Assembly: GCA_950097015.1 (NCBI GenBank)
Contig: CATNEN010000003.1
Coordinates: forward strand, 4,759,501-4,823,500
Reading direction: 5' to 3'
Source of the DNA: Macrostomum hystrix
Taxonomy: Eukaryota > Platyhelminthes > Macrostomidae
DNA length: 64,000 nt
Positions 52,908-64,000 of this stretch are shown piece by piece. The position numbers and the translations under genes were made by a program. Each line of letters begins with the position of its first letter. The stretch's first letter is position 1. The notes beneath the pieces were generated by a model. It was not told the DNA's origin and ran no database searches. It saw only the letters and a list, made by a program, of their open reading frames with translations.

Positions 52908-53339
52908 GCTTAAAATGCAAGAATTTTAAGCCTTGTGGTTGTTTATCATTTTTTGGCGAAAAATATTCTTGTCTTTCTTTCACAATACTTATGACTTCAC
53001 TCTCAGGTTTCCCATTATTTCAGCGACTATATCTTCACCGCTGTGTTGTTAAAAATTTATGAAAAGTGGCTGCATAGAGCGGCGGTGGGAAAGATAAGAA
53101 GTTGCCGATGAAAGTACTTTTATTAGAGTCACTACCTATCCAAGTCTTCAAGTTTCTATTGTAAGTCTAGCCTACATTTTCCGAATAGGCTTCTATAGAT
53201 TTTTCTTCCTAAAATTAATGCATATAACATTAGTCAGACGATAATATAGATAATTTTCTCACCGCTGTGCCCTTGCGGACTTATTGCAAGGTAGAATCAC
53301 TTTGGTCATGAGCTTACTCATGAAATCATTCATGAACTT
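52908..53339. other. No gene seen
   Basis: AT-rich sequence between two arrays, with no counterpart in duplication unit 1. Nothing is recognised. Confidence 0.45.
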
Positions 53340-54560
53340 AAATTAATACTCACCTATGAACTCACTTACAATCTCACTCATGAACTCACTTGTGAACTCA
53401 CCCATGAACCCACTCATGAACTCACCCATGAACTCACTCGTGAACTCACCCATGAACTCACCCATGAACTCACTCGTGAACTCACCCATAAACTCACCCA
53501 TGAACTCACTCATGAACTCACTCGTGAACTCACTCGTGAACTCACTCGTGAACTCACTCGTGAACTCACCCATGAATTCACCCATGAACTCACTCGTGAA
53601 CTCACTCGTGAACTCACTCGTGAACTCACTCGTGAACTCACTCGTGAACTCACTCATGAACTTATGAACACTCATGAACTCACTCATGAACTTATGAACA
53701 CTCATGAACTCACTCATGAACTCACTCGTGAACTTATGAACACTCATGAACTCACTCGTGAACTTATGAACACTCATGAACTCACTCATGAACTCACTCG
53801 TGAACTCACTCATGAACTTATGAACACTCATGAACTCACTCATGAACTCACTCATGAACTCACTCATGAACTTATGAACACTCATGAACTCACTCATGAA
53901 CTCATTCATGAACTCACTCATGAACTTATGAACACTCATGAACTCACTCGTGAACTCACTCGTGAACTCACTCGTGAACTCACTCGTGAACTCACTCATG
54001 AACTTATGAACACTCATGAACTCACTCATGAACTTATGAACACTCATGAACTCACTCGTGAACTCACTCGTGAACTCACTCGTGAACTCACTCGTGAACT
54101 CACCCATGAATTCACCCATGAACTCACTCGTGAACTCACTCGTGAACTCACTCGTGAACTCACTCATGAACTTATGAACACTCATGAACTCACTCATGAA
54201 CTTATGAACACTCATGAACTCACTCATGAACTCACTCGTGAACTTATGAACACTCATGAACTCACTCGTGAACTTATGAACACTCATGAACTCACTCATG
54301 AACTCACTCGTGAACTCACTCATGAACTTATGAACACTCATGAACTCACTCATGAACTCACTCATGAACTCACTCATGAACTTATGAACACTCATGAACT
54401 CACTCATGAACTCATTCATGAACTCACTCATGAACTTATGAACACTCATGAACTCACTCGTGAACTCACTCGTGAACTCACTCGTGAACTCACCCATGAA
54501 CTCACCCATGAACTCACTTATGAACTCACTAATTAACTCAGTCAAATGCTCACTCATGAA
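53340..54560. repeat. 12-bp minisatellite (about 100 units) with large internal duplication
   Basis: Units are CATGAACTCACT and CGTGAACTCACT, with CTTATGAACA spacers. The pattern of spacers at about 53660-54000 repeats at about 54170-54480, so roughly 0.5 kb was duplicated. Long open frames on both strands are periodic artefacts. Confidence 0.94.
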
Positions 54561-55064
54561 CTCACCCCTGAAGTCATCTATAAGCCAAAAATCCGCACGA
54601 ACTCAGGTCCTCAATTGAATTGTTTTGAGTTCAGCAAATATTATACAAACCTAAAAAACAGATCGCATTTATTATTTTACCACAATAGCTTGCGAGAATC
54701 TAAATTAAGCAGGAAATAATATTTTAGTTAGTTGAAAAGACGTTATTAAAAACTTAATTAGTGATCTGCAAGCTAGAATTATAAGTCAGAAAAAAAAATT
54801 TTAATTTACGAATTCTATCTTCATCAGCAAGTCATTGGTAAAATAGATTCTTTATTTACGAAAGCTGAATGAAAACAAAAACTCATTTTTTATGGTTACT
54901 TTACAGCTAATATCACTTTTAAAAACAATTAAAAAAACGAACAATAAAAACTTATTAAAAAACTGTTCACGGACCTATAGAAAAAGAGCAAATAGAAAAT
55001 CACATACTTTAATTTAAGAAAATATTTCTGTGTTTATATAGTTAAGTCTCAGCTTTAAACAATC
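54561..55064. other. No gene; duplicated flank and 3' region of the CIMIP2-like gene
   Basis: 54561-54785 matches the flank after the short array at 29240. The remainder is AT-rich. Minus-strand AATAAA (plus TTTATT) near 54852 could serve the gene at 55065. Confidence 0.4.
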
Positions 55065-55397
55065 TCAATTAGCCGTCAAAGATCGCACGTAGTTGCCGTA
55101 GGTCGGATGACTGTGCTGACAAACTGGCAAATTGCGAGTCGTCTCACCGTAGGTGTGACCGAAGTTGAACCTTCGCCTAGGCACGTACCCAGTGTACGCC
55201 GGCTTCATGCCCTCCAGTTTGTAGACCCGGTTGCCGTCAGCCGGGACAGGTTCCCGACCGCAGGCGGATCTGGCTGTAGCTGCCTTGGCGCTGCCAGCCT
55301 GCGTCTCCAGGTTGAACATCTCGAGGCCGTTGCGCGTCATCTCGTGATAGCGACAGCCCAAGCCAGCTTGGGTGGTGTACACTCGAGGCACATAACC
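55065..55397 (-). CDS. CIMIP2-like exon 2
   Basis: 110 codons and a TGA stop after the acceptor GGTTTTAG; begins GYVPRVYTTQ, in phase with exon 1, and ends YVRSLTAN. Confidence 0.87.
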   Translation of the reverse strand, partial: GYVPRVYTTQAGLGCRYHEMTRNGLEMFNLETQAGSAKAATARSACGREPVPADGNRVYKLEGMKPAYTGYVPRRRFNFGHTYGETTRNLPVCQHSHPTYGNYVRSLTAN

Positions 55398-57522
55398 CTA
55401 AAACCAGACGCAAACAACTCGACTCGCTAATGGATTAAATTTACACACTGTACTGTAGAAAAACGTGACGTCTAGCGTGACTAATGCCAACTAATAAACT
55501 GATGATTGGTAGTGACATGGCGTGGGAGATAAAATAAGGAAGAGATGACACGCGAGGTAAGAAAATGGAGATATAAGACAAGGGATAGATGAGACAGGGG
55601 ATAGATGAGACAGGGGATAGATGAGACACGAGAGAGATATGAGACACGGAAGATATGAGAAACGGGAGAGATGAGACACGGGAGAGATGAGACACGAGAG
55701 AGATATGAGACACGGAAGATATGAGAAACGGGAGATATGAGAAACGGGAGAGATGAGACACGGGAGAGATGAGAAACGGAGAGATGAGACACGGGAGAGA
55801 TGAGACACGGGAGAGATGAGACACGAGAGAGATGAGACACGAGAGAGATGACACACGGGAGAGATGAGACACGGGAGTGATGAGACACGGGGAGATATGA
55901 GATACGGGAGAGATGAGACACGGGAGAGATGAGACACGAGAGAGATATGAGACACGGAAGATATGAGACACGGGAGATATGAGACACGGGAGAGATGAGA
56001 CACGGGAGATATGAGAAACGGGAGATATGAGACACGGGAGAGATGAGACACGGGAGAGATGAGACACGAGAGAGATATGAGACACGGGAGAGATGAGATA
56101 CGGGAGATATGAGACACGGGAGAGATGAGACACGGGAGATATGAGAAACGGGAGAGATGAGACACGGGAGAGATGAGACACGATCGAGAGATGAGACACG
56201 ATCGAGAGATGAGACACGATCGAGAGATGAGACACGAGAGAGATGAGACACGAGAGAGATGACACACGGGAGAGATGAGACACGGGAGAGATGAAACACG
56301 GGAGTGATGAGACACGGGGAGATATTAGATACGGGAGAGATGAGACACGGGGAGATATGAGACACGGGAGAGATGAGACACGGGAGAGATGAGACACGGG
56401 AGAGATGAGACACGGGAGAGATGAGACACGGGAGAGATGAGACACGATCGACAGATGAGACACGAGAGAGATGAGACACGAGAGAGATGAGACACGGGAG
56501 AGATGAGAAACGGAGAGATGAGACACGGGAGAGATGAGACACGGGAGAGATGAGACACGGGAGAGATGAGACACGAGAGAGATGAGACACGAGAGAGATG
56601 AGACACGGGAGAGATGAGACACGGGAGAGATGAGACACGGGAGAGATGAGACACGGGAGAGATGAGACACGGGAGAGATGAGACACGGGAGTGATGAGAC
56701 ACGGGAGTGATGAGACACGGGAGAGATGAGACACGGGAGAGATAAGACACGGGAGAGATGAGACACGGGAGAGATGAGACACGGAAGTGATGAGACACGG
56801 GAGAGATGAGACACGGGAGAGATAAGACATTAGAGAGATGAAACGGGGGAGTTCGGTCGTAACTCCTAGTTGACATCAAAATCCTCTGTTTATCCTGAAT
56901 TTACCACCTGTTTCTTATCGGAAAAGGCAAGAAACGAAAGATGTTTTACCTGGTAGCCAGGAATCGGTGGCTCCAGATTCTGCCTCTTGCCATCGGCTCT
57001 CGGCTTCCTGTCCGACCAGAAGTTCAGATGGTCTCGCACGGCCGGATCACCGCGCATCGAAGTCAGCTGCGGGAAGGCGGTGGCTGCCCGGACCAGATCT
57101 GCCGCCTTCTCGTCGCGGTGCTCGTAGTTGCGAACAAATTCGTCAACAGATTCGTCGCAAAGATTCCTGTAGGTGCTACCGAAGCGGTTAATTAGGGTCG
57201 GCACGTAGCCAGTGTATCCCGGCAGCATGCCCTCCATGTACTTGTTGTCGCCGGAAGATTTCGGTAGCCGCAGTCCCTGGGCTAGGGCTACGCCGTTTTG
57301 GCTGCCACCGGGGGAGTCTAACGTGGCTCCAATGTCAATCATTTTCTTGTGAGGAAACGACTTGGCCAAATCCGCCGTCTGCTCGCCGTAGGTCTTGCCG
57401 GAGTGAAATTTGAGCTGAGGATTGTACCCAGCGTAGCCGGGAATGTGCGAGCCAGGTCTCAGGTTGATGAAGGCCCTGCGCTGTTCCAGTGTTGGGCCAC
57501 CGCCGTACTGCACAGTTGTCAT
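55065..57522 (-). CDS. CIMIP2/FAM166-type ciliary microtubule inner protein
   Basis: Two exons (57522-56950 and 55397-55065) join in phase to 301 residues, close to the length of vertebrate family members. The family motif PGYxGxxPxxxxxxGxTYG is present three times: IPGYAGYNPQLKF with GKTYGEQT near residue 29, LPGYTGYVPTL with FGSTY near 110, and YTGYVPRRRFNFGHTYGE in exon 2. Exon 2 also has GYVPRVYTTQAGLGCRYHEM. Proteins of this family bind inside the doublet microtubules of cilia and sperm flagella. The donor is GTAAAACAT and the acceptor GGTTTTAG. The start is the first ATG of the open frame, with MTTVQYGGG following. No damage is seen. Confidence 0.88.
55555..56826. repeat. 16-bp minisatellite, locus 2 (about 78 units), fills CIMIP2-like intron
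   Basis: The unit is GAGATGAGACACGGGA, with GATATGAGA and AGATCGA variants. It occupies about 1.27 kb of the 1.55 kb intron. Open frames of up to 457 codons on the minus strand are periodic and overlap in several frames. Confidence 0.95.
56950..57522 (-). CDS. CIMIP2-like exon 1
   Basis: 191 codons from ATG to IPGYQ, followed by a GTAAAA donor; phase 0. Holds two of the three family motifs. Confidence 0.87.
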
Positions 57523-58737
57523 TTTACAAGCCGGATTTGTACTCTCCTATTGGGAAAATGTGCCCCAATTTTTCAAATGTAGTTGGCTTGAGCAGGCCTT
57601 GGTTTGAGTTCTACCGCAGTTGTTGATTGCGAGACAGCTCGTTTTATTTCACAAACTTTGAATCGCCGCCTATAGCGGCCGGGACCAAACCGACGTCCTG
57701 TTGCTAGGGGCGACGGGACAGGTGGGCTTTTTTCTCTCTTACTCTCCGACTGCCAGTAAGACCCGCTCCATAGGCCGCAATGTCTAACTATCTTATTCTT
57801 TCTGTCTCTCTATCGCAAACCACACACTTTACTACATCTTTTGCTGTCTAGAATTTTTTTAAGAAACTTAGACAACTACAGTTGGAGACTATTGAGCAGT
57901 CATTTGAGTAAACCCTTACCCTGAAAAATACTGCTCAAATTAGGCTACTGCAGGTTGTCGTTGTTGTTGTTGTAATGAAACGGTCTATGCTGCACCGAGA
58001 AAAAATTGAAGACCATTTTCTGGCCAAGAAATAGCTTGGAATGAAATAGAAGTGTTTAGATCGGGCCCAGTCATGGCGCGAGGCTGCATTCTCAGCGTCT
58101 AATTGTTTGCCTACTTGCCACCCCATTACCTGCTGCTTCGCCTCTACAGTATTTTGCAGGTGCGCATTATACCGTTGCTTTCAGTTGTAGATTTATGAGA
58201 TGCCCTGCGCCAAGTGGCATGCAGGTAAAACTATTTTATTAATCTTCTACCTCAGCCACAAACTCACTGCTTTGTGGTACTATACATGATTTTGCAATAA
58301 TCAGACCCCTCCGAATAGTATTCAATTGACATCAGATATTTCAGTGTTTACCTAAAACTACCAAAAACTTACCTATTATACATATATGATAATATCTCTC
58401 GTGTTTCTCAATCGACACTGCAGATCAAGCCATTTAAACTCGATATACCAAAATCTGAAGAAAAAGTTCATTTAGCAACAAAACGGTTCATTTTAAATTG
58501 TGATTTTCCGTCTGTGTTCATTAAAAAATATAAATTATTCATACTTATCGTCAGATTAAGCATCAGCTCTAACAATTTTCAGCACTACTTTAGTGTAGGA
58601 TAGTATAAGCTACTGCAAGTAGTTTTTACAAAAATCACTAACAAAGTAGTTAAAAAATTTACATTTTCTATTTACGTTCGATAGTTTTCTCACGTAATTC
58701 AAACTATTTGAGAGAAGCGGTTTCTCTCCCGTGTCAT
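57523..58737. other. No gene; upstream region of the CIMIP2-like gene
   Basis: Contains a GTTGTTGTTGTT run at 57960 and a pyrimidine-rich stretch at 57725. The promoter of the minus-strand gene should lie at the left end, but no TATA box is clear. Confidence 0.45.
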
Positions 58738-61700
58738 ACGGGATGAGATACGGGAGAGATGAGATACGGGAGAGATGAGATACGGGAGAGATGAGATACG
58801 GGAGAGATGAGATACGGGAGAGATGAGATACGGGAGAGATGAGATACGGGAGAGATGACACGAGATGAGATGAGATACGGGAGAGATGATACACGGGAGA
58901 GATGAGATACGGGAGAGATGATACACGGGAGAGATGAGACACGGGAGAGATGAGACACGGGAGAGATGAGATACGGGAGAGATGATACACGGGAGAGATG
59001 AGATACGGGAGAGATGAGATACGGGAGAGATGACACGAGATGAGATGAGATACAGGAGAGATGATACACGGGAGAGATGAGATACGGGAGAGATGATACA
59101 CGGGAGGGATGATACACGGGAGAGATGAGATACGGGAGAGATGATACACGGGAGAGATGATACACGGGAGAGATGAGATACGGGAGAGATGATACACGGG
59201 AGAGATGATACACGGGAGAGATGATACACGGGAGAGATGAGATACGGGAGAGATGATACACGGGAGAGATGATACACGGGAGAGATGATACACGGGAGAG
59301 ATGATACACGGGAGAGATGATACACGGGAGAGATGATACACGGGAGAGATGAGATACGGGAGAGATGATACACGGGAGAGATGATACACGGGAGAGATGA
59401 GATACGGGAGAGATGATACACGGGAGAGATGATACACGGGAGAGATGAGATACGGGAGAGATGATACACGGGAGAGATGATACACGGGAGAGATGATACA
59501 CGGGAGAGATGAGATACGGGAGAGATGAGATACGGGAGAGATGATACACGGGAGAGATGAGACACGGGAGAGATGAGACACGGGAGAGATGAGATACGGG
59601 AGAGATGATACACGGGAGAGATGAGATGCGGGAGAGATGATACACGGGAGGGATGATACACGGGAGAGATGAGATACGGGAGAGATGATACACGGGAGAG
59701 ATGATACACGGGAGAGATGAGATACGGGAGAGATGATACACGGGAGAGATGATACACGGGAGAGATGATACACGGGAGAGATGAGATACGGGAGAGATGA
59801 TACACGGGAGAGATGATACACGGGAGAGATGATACACGGGAGAGATGATACACGGGAGAGATGATACACGGGAGAGATGAGATACGGGAGAGATGATACA
59901 CGGGAGAGATGATACACGGGAGAGATGAGATACGGGAGAGATGATACACGGGAGAGATGATACACGGGAGAGATGAGATACGGGAGAGATGATACACGGG
60001 AGAGATGATACACGGGAGAGATGATACACGGGAGAGATGAGATACGGGAGAGATGATACACGGGAGAGATGATACACGGGAGAGATGATACACGGGAGAG
60101 ATGAGATACGGGAGAGATGATACACGGGAGGGATGATACACGGGAGAGATGAGATACGGGAGAGATGATACACGGGAGAGATGATACACGGGAGAGATGA
60201 TACACGGGAGAGATGAGATACGGGAGAGATGATACACGGGAGAGATGATACACGGGAGAGATGAGATACGGGAGAGATGATACACGGGAGAGATGATACA
60301 CGGGAGAGATGATACACGGGAGAGATGAGATACGGGAGAGATGATACACGGGAGAGATGATACACGGGAGAGATGATACACGGGAGAGATGAGATGCGGG
60401 AGAGATGATACACGGGAGAGATGATACACGGGAGAGATGATACACGGGAGAGATGATACACGGGAGAGATGATACACGGGAGAGATGAGATACGGGAGAG
60501 ATGATACACGGGAGAGATGATACACGGGAGAGATGAGACACGGGAGAGATGAGATACGGGAGAGATGAGATACGGGAGAGATGAGATACGGAAGAGATGA
60601 GACACGGGAGAGATGAGATACGGGAGAGATGAGATACGGGAGAGATGAGACACGGGAGAGATGAGACACGGGAGAGATGAGATACGGGAGAGATGAGATA
60701 CGGGAGAGATGAGACACGGGAGAGATGAGACATGGGATAGATGAGACACGGGAGAGATGAGATACGGGAGAGATGAGATACGGGAGAGATGAGACACGGG
60801 AGAGATGAGATACGGGAGAGATGAGACACGGGAGAGATGAGACACGGGAGAGATGAGATACGGGAGAGATGAGATACGGGAGAGATGAGACACGGGAGAG
60901 ATGAGATACGGGAGAGATGAGACACGGGAGAGATGAGACACGGGAGAGATGAGATACGGGAGAGATGAGATACGGGAGAGATGAGACACGGGAGAGATGA
61001 GACATGGGATAGATGAGACACGGGAGAGATGAGATACGGGAGAGATGAGATACGGGAGAGATGAGACATGGGATAGATGAGACACGGGAGAGATGAGATA
61101 CGGGAGAGATGAGATACGGGAGAGATGAGATACGGGAGAGATGAGACACGGGAGAGATGAGACATGGGATAGATGAGACACGGGAGAGATGAGATACGGG
61201 AGAGATGAGATACGGGAGAGATGAGACACGGGAGAGATGAGATACGGAAGAGATGAGACACGGGAGAGATGAGATACGGGAGAGATGAGACACGGGAGAG
61301 ATGAGACACGGGAGAGATAAGGCAAGGGTGAGATAAGACACTGGAGAGAGATGAGACACGGAAGATATGAGATACGGGAGATATAAGACACTGGAGAGTT
61401 GAGACACGGGAGAGATGGGATACGGGAGAGATGAGACATGGGATAGATGAGACACGGGAGAGATGAGATACGGGAGAGATGAGATACGGGAGAGATGAGA
61501 CACGGGAGAGATGAGATACGGGAGAGATGAGACACTGGAGAGATGAGATACGGGAGAGATGAGACACGGGAGAGATGAGACACGGGAGAGATAAGGCAAG
61601 GGTGAGATAAGACACTGGAGAGAGATGAGACACGGAAGATATGAGATACGGGAGATATGAGATACGGAGATATAAGACACTGGAGAGATGAGATACGGGA

Positions 61701-62170
61701 GAGATGTGATACGGGAGAGATGAGACACGGGAGAGATGAGATACGGGAGAGATAAGGCAAGGGTGAGTTGAGATACGGGAGAGATGAGATACAGGAGAGA
61801 TGAGACACGGGAGAGATGAGACACGGGAGAGATGAGACACGGGAGAGATGAGACTCGGGAGAGATGAGACACGGGAGAGATGAGATACAGGAGAGATGAG
61901 ATACGGGAGAGATGAGACACGGGAGAGATGAGATACGGGAGAGATAAGGCAAGGGTGAGTTGAGACACGGGAGAGATGAGATACAGGAGAGATGAGATAC
62001 GGGAGAGATGAGACATGGGAGAGATGAGATACGGGAGAGATAAGGCAAGGGTGAGATAAGGCAAGGGGGAGATAAGAAACTGGACAGACAAGACACTGGG
62101 GAGATAAGACACTGGAGAGATAAGGCAAGGGTGAGATAAGAAACTGGACAGATAAGACACTGGGGAGATT
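58738..62170. repeat. 16-bp minisatellite, locus 3 (about 215 units, 3.4 kb)
   Basis: The units are GAGATGAGATACGGGA, GAGATGATACACGGGA and GAGATGAGACACGGGA. The left two thirds (to about 60530) alternate ATACACGGG and GATACGGG units; the right third has GACACGGG with decayed units (GCAAGGGTGAGATAAG) at the far right. All three minus-strand frames are open for over 3.3 kb because 16 units of phase repeat every 48 bp; these are not genes. Confidence 0.96.
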
Positions 62171-63301
62171 AGAGGTTGGTAACATAATCAAAGTGGCAAC
62201 AAATATAGATGACTTCTGACTCAGTACACGTACGTACGTACTATATTGCTCAGCTTCTAACAAAAACTTTTTTCATCAATGCCCACATGAATAGATTATA
62301 AACCACTCATTTCTTACAGAAAATTATTCTAAGAAAAGTCTCGCACTTAAATTAAAAAAAATACCATAGTGTCCACAAGTAGTACGAGCGTACTTTGAGT
62401 AATTATTCTTTAATCATGCGCTCAAAATTGTTTCCTTACGAAGCAAAATGAAACAAAACTTAGTTAAATATCTAGTTGATGACGGCTGACAGCAACAATT
62501 TGCACCTTTTGTAAAAATTCGTATATTTAATCAAGATTAGTCAAGCAGAACGAACTAAAAATACAGGCACTGATCACGTGTAGGAAACATAATCAATAGT
62601 TTTAATTGCCAATCATTGCCATTTCATAAGGAGACATGTGAAAAAATATAGGACACTATAGTATAGTTTAATTAGTTTGCGTGTCAAAACAATTGCCAAA
62701 CATTATACACATGAGCGACCATCGCTAGTTAGATTACATGACAAAAATGTAGTCAAAATTTGCATACGCACTGCAGTCATGCGTGAAAAATGTAATGCAA
62801 CCATTTTTGTTGGTTTCTAAACTTGAATGCTTGCAAAGTTTGTCGATGATTTTATTATTCTAGTTGGCTTGCCGTTGGTACTAACAACTAATGGCGTTTT
62901 TCTCTGGGCGTCAGGGGTTCGACTCCTGCTTCGCACCGCGTGACGCTTCGCGACTGAAAAGTTTCGAGATTTTCTAACTGTGCTCAAATATTAAAAATCG
63001 ATTTGGGCCTGGTATACAGTCACAGACCTACTCAATGATTGCTAATACCGAAATTATGCCTATTTTGGTGGTTTTTACAACCAGACACCCCGACGGGAAT
63101 TGTTGAATATCTCGACGATGCCGATGTTTTGTGATGTTGGAAGTTGTTTCATCGGATAGAGCGGAACATTTTAGCTCATGTTCTGCATTTTCACGACGAT
63201 TGGTTGAACATTTCAGAAGTTATAGAAAAAATAAATCTCTGGGTATTTATCCGTGTGGTCTTTCTACTAAGGTGCGAACTACTGACCTATTGACCAGCAG
63301 T
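62171..63301. other. No gene seen; one isolated Pol III B-box-like site
   Basis: AT-rich sequence. GGGGTTCGACTCCTGC at 62918-62933 fits a B box, but no A box or cloverleaf can be made around it, so no tRNA is called. Confidence 0.45.
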
Positions 63302-63812
63302 CTAAGGTGAAGGATCTCCCTCCGTTTTGATCGAGATCAATAGTGAATCGGATTTTGAAGCGGCTAAAATATGACCAAAGTATCTCATGTCGAGAAATGC
63401 CCTCTTACACGCTGGAGCTTGCTTCGACGTCTTTGTCTGATCGGCCGAGATTCCCGTGCCAGCTGTTACAGCCGTCTTCCTTTCCGGAACGTCCGGCTTG
63501 CGGAAAAGCCGATTTGGCCGCGCAAAAGCCTGGCTGAGCTGTCTCAAATCTGACATCGACTGCGATTTCTGGGGCTGCAGATCCGTCAATTGGCCGCAGC
63601 TGCCGAACTGCGGCTGCCGCCTGAGCTTCACCTGGCCAGCTCGAGACTGATGGCGCCTGACTGGCGACTCCACTGTGGCCGGTCTTGCCAACTTCTTGCT
63701 CTTATTGAGTAGCGACGACTCAACAGATACAGTCTTAGCGACTGCTGCGGCGGCGGCTTCCGCTGAAACGATGGCCAACCTTAAGGCTGTCAGTTGTTGG
63801 CGAAAATCTTCG
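63302..63812 (-). CDS. Probable last exon of an unrecognised gene that continues right of the window
   Basis: On the minus strand a TTCTTTTCAG acceptor (ending 63813) precedes an open frame with no ATG at its start: EDFRQQLTALRLAIVSAEAA, then Ser/Lys/Arg-rich low-complexity sequence (SLLNKSKKLARPATVESPVR, SQSMSDLRQLSQAFARPN, FRKPDVPERKTAV) to a TAG at 63302. The start looks helical or coiled-coil-like. GC and codon use resemble the coding exons nearby rather than the flanks. No family is recognised. Confidence 0.5.
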
Positions 63813-63838
63813 CTGAAAAGAATGATGACGGATTAAAG

Positions 63839-64000
63839 GGGTGAGTGGCGTAGCGGTCTAACGTGTTAGCCTCTCGCACCAACGCCCTGACCTCGATTCC
63901 GCGGCGAGGCCACATTCATTTGGGACGCAGCCGCCGAGAGAAGGCTTTGGGGTTTGTCGTGCAATTTACGCTTTTCAAAGCCAACCTCCAAGGCACAGTG
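63839..64000 (+). mobile_element. SINE family B, 5' part, cut by window end
   Basis: The head has an A box (GTGGCGTAGCGGT) and a B box in GACCTCGATTCC, then CGGCGAGGCCACATTCATTT and CCTCCAAGGCACAGTG up to the last base. It would lie in the intron upstream of the exon at 63302-63812. Confidence 0.88.

Larger units (their letters stand above)
31821..54785. repeat. Segmental duplication unit 2 (about 23 kb, enlarged by insertions)
   Basis: It carries the blocks of 19803-29450 in the same order and orientation. The extra length comes from the gypsy remnant (34.06-35.40 kb), the noncoding element (35.97-38.09 kb), R copy 2, the LINE (41.9-46.5 kb), the second noncoding element (47.44-49.75 kb) and larger minisatellites. 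Confidence 0.8.

Noticed and set aside
53343-54557. 404-codon frame with MSEFTSEF repeats that looks like a structural protein
   Set aside because: The 12-bp array is open on both strands, and the short copy at 29150 shows it is just array growth.
58610-62263. Open frames of 1120-1217 codons on the minus strand
   Set aside because: All three frames are open because a 16-bp unit without stops repeats every 48 bp. The products are pure repeats of SHLSRVSSLP-type words, and the frames overlap each other.
62918-62933. tRNA gene around a B box
   Set aside because: No matching A box or cloverleaf could be found at the right distance.

Overview
The window is animal nuclear DNA. It holds a multi-exon fatty-acid oxidation gene of the ACAD10 type, an ankyrin/SOCS-box gene nested in one of its introns, a ciliary microtubule inner protein gene, two EGF-receptor-like ectodomain genes, tRNA-derived SINEs, a non-LTR retrotransposon with APE endonuclease, RT and RNase H, a decayed Ty3/gypsy element and a short run of TTAGGG-type repeats. 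The extreme load of tandem repeats, with introns made almost wholly of minisatellite, and the TTAGGG repeats fit a repeat-rich invertebrate. A free-living flatworm such as a macrostomid is my guess, but nothing in the window proves the phylum.

Layout. 1-19.6 kb: the 3' part of a plus-strand ACAD10-like gene (end of HAD, then APH kinase, then acyl-CoA dehydrogenase) in seven visible exons, with nearly every intron packed with a different 18-44 bp minisatellite. Its last intron (9.8-19.1 kb) contains an intronless minus-strand ASB-like gene (14.8-16.3 kb). 19.8-29.5 kb: duplication unit 1, with two minisatellites, a SINE, a decayed coding fragment and EGFR-like gene A with its TATA promoter and a 5' UTR intron. 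29.8-31.6 kb: a DNA transposon whose terminal inverted repeats have become tandem arrays. 31.8-54.8 kb: duplication unit 2, in which the parts of unit 1 recur in the same order and orientation. It is swollen by a gypsy remnant, two inverted copies of a ~2.1 kb noncoding element, a LINE (41.9-46.5 kb) and minisatellite growth. It carries EGFR-like gene B. 55.0-57.5 kb: a two-exon minus-strand CIMIP2/FAM166-type gene whose intron is largely a 16-bp minisatellite. 58.7-62.2 kb: a 3.4 kb array of the same 16-bp family. 63.3-64.0 kb: the apparent last exon of an unrecognised minus-strand gene, and the 5' part of a SINE.

The ACAD10-like, ASB-like and CIMIP2-like genes look like ordinary single genes. 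The most interesting part is the EGFR-like pair. Both keep an ErbB-type L1-CR1-L2-CR2-transmembrane layout but have only a stub of cytoplasmic tail and no kinase. They are near identical except in the L2 domain, where they differ strongly. This would fit ligand-trapping decoys, but that role is inferred from architecture only.
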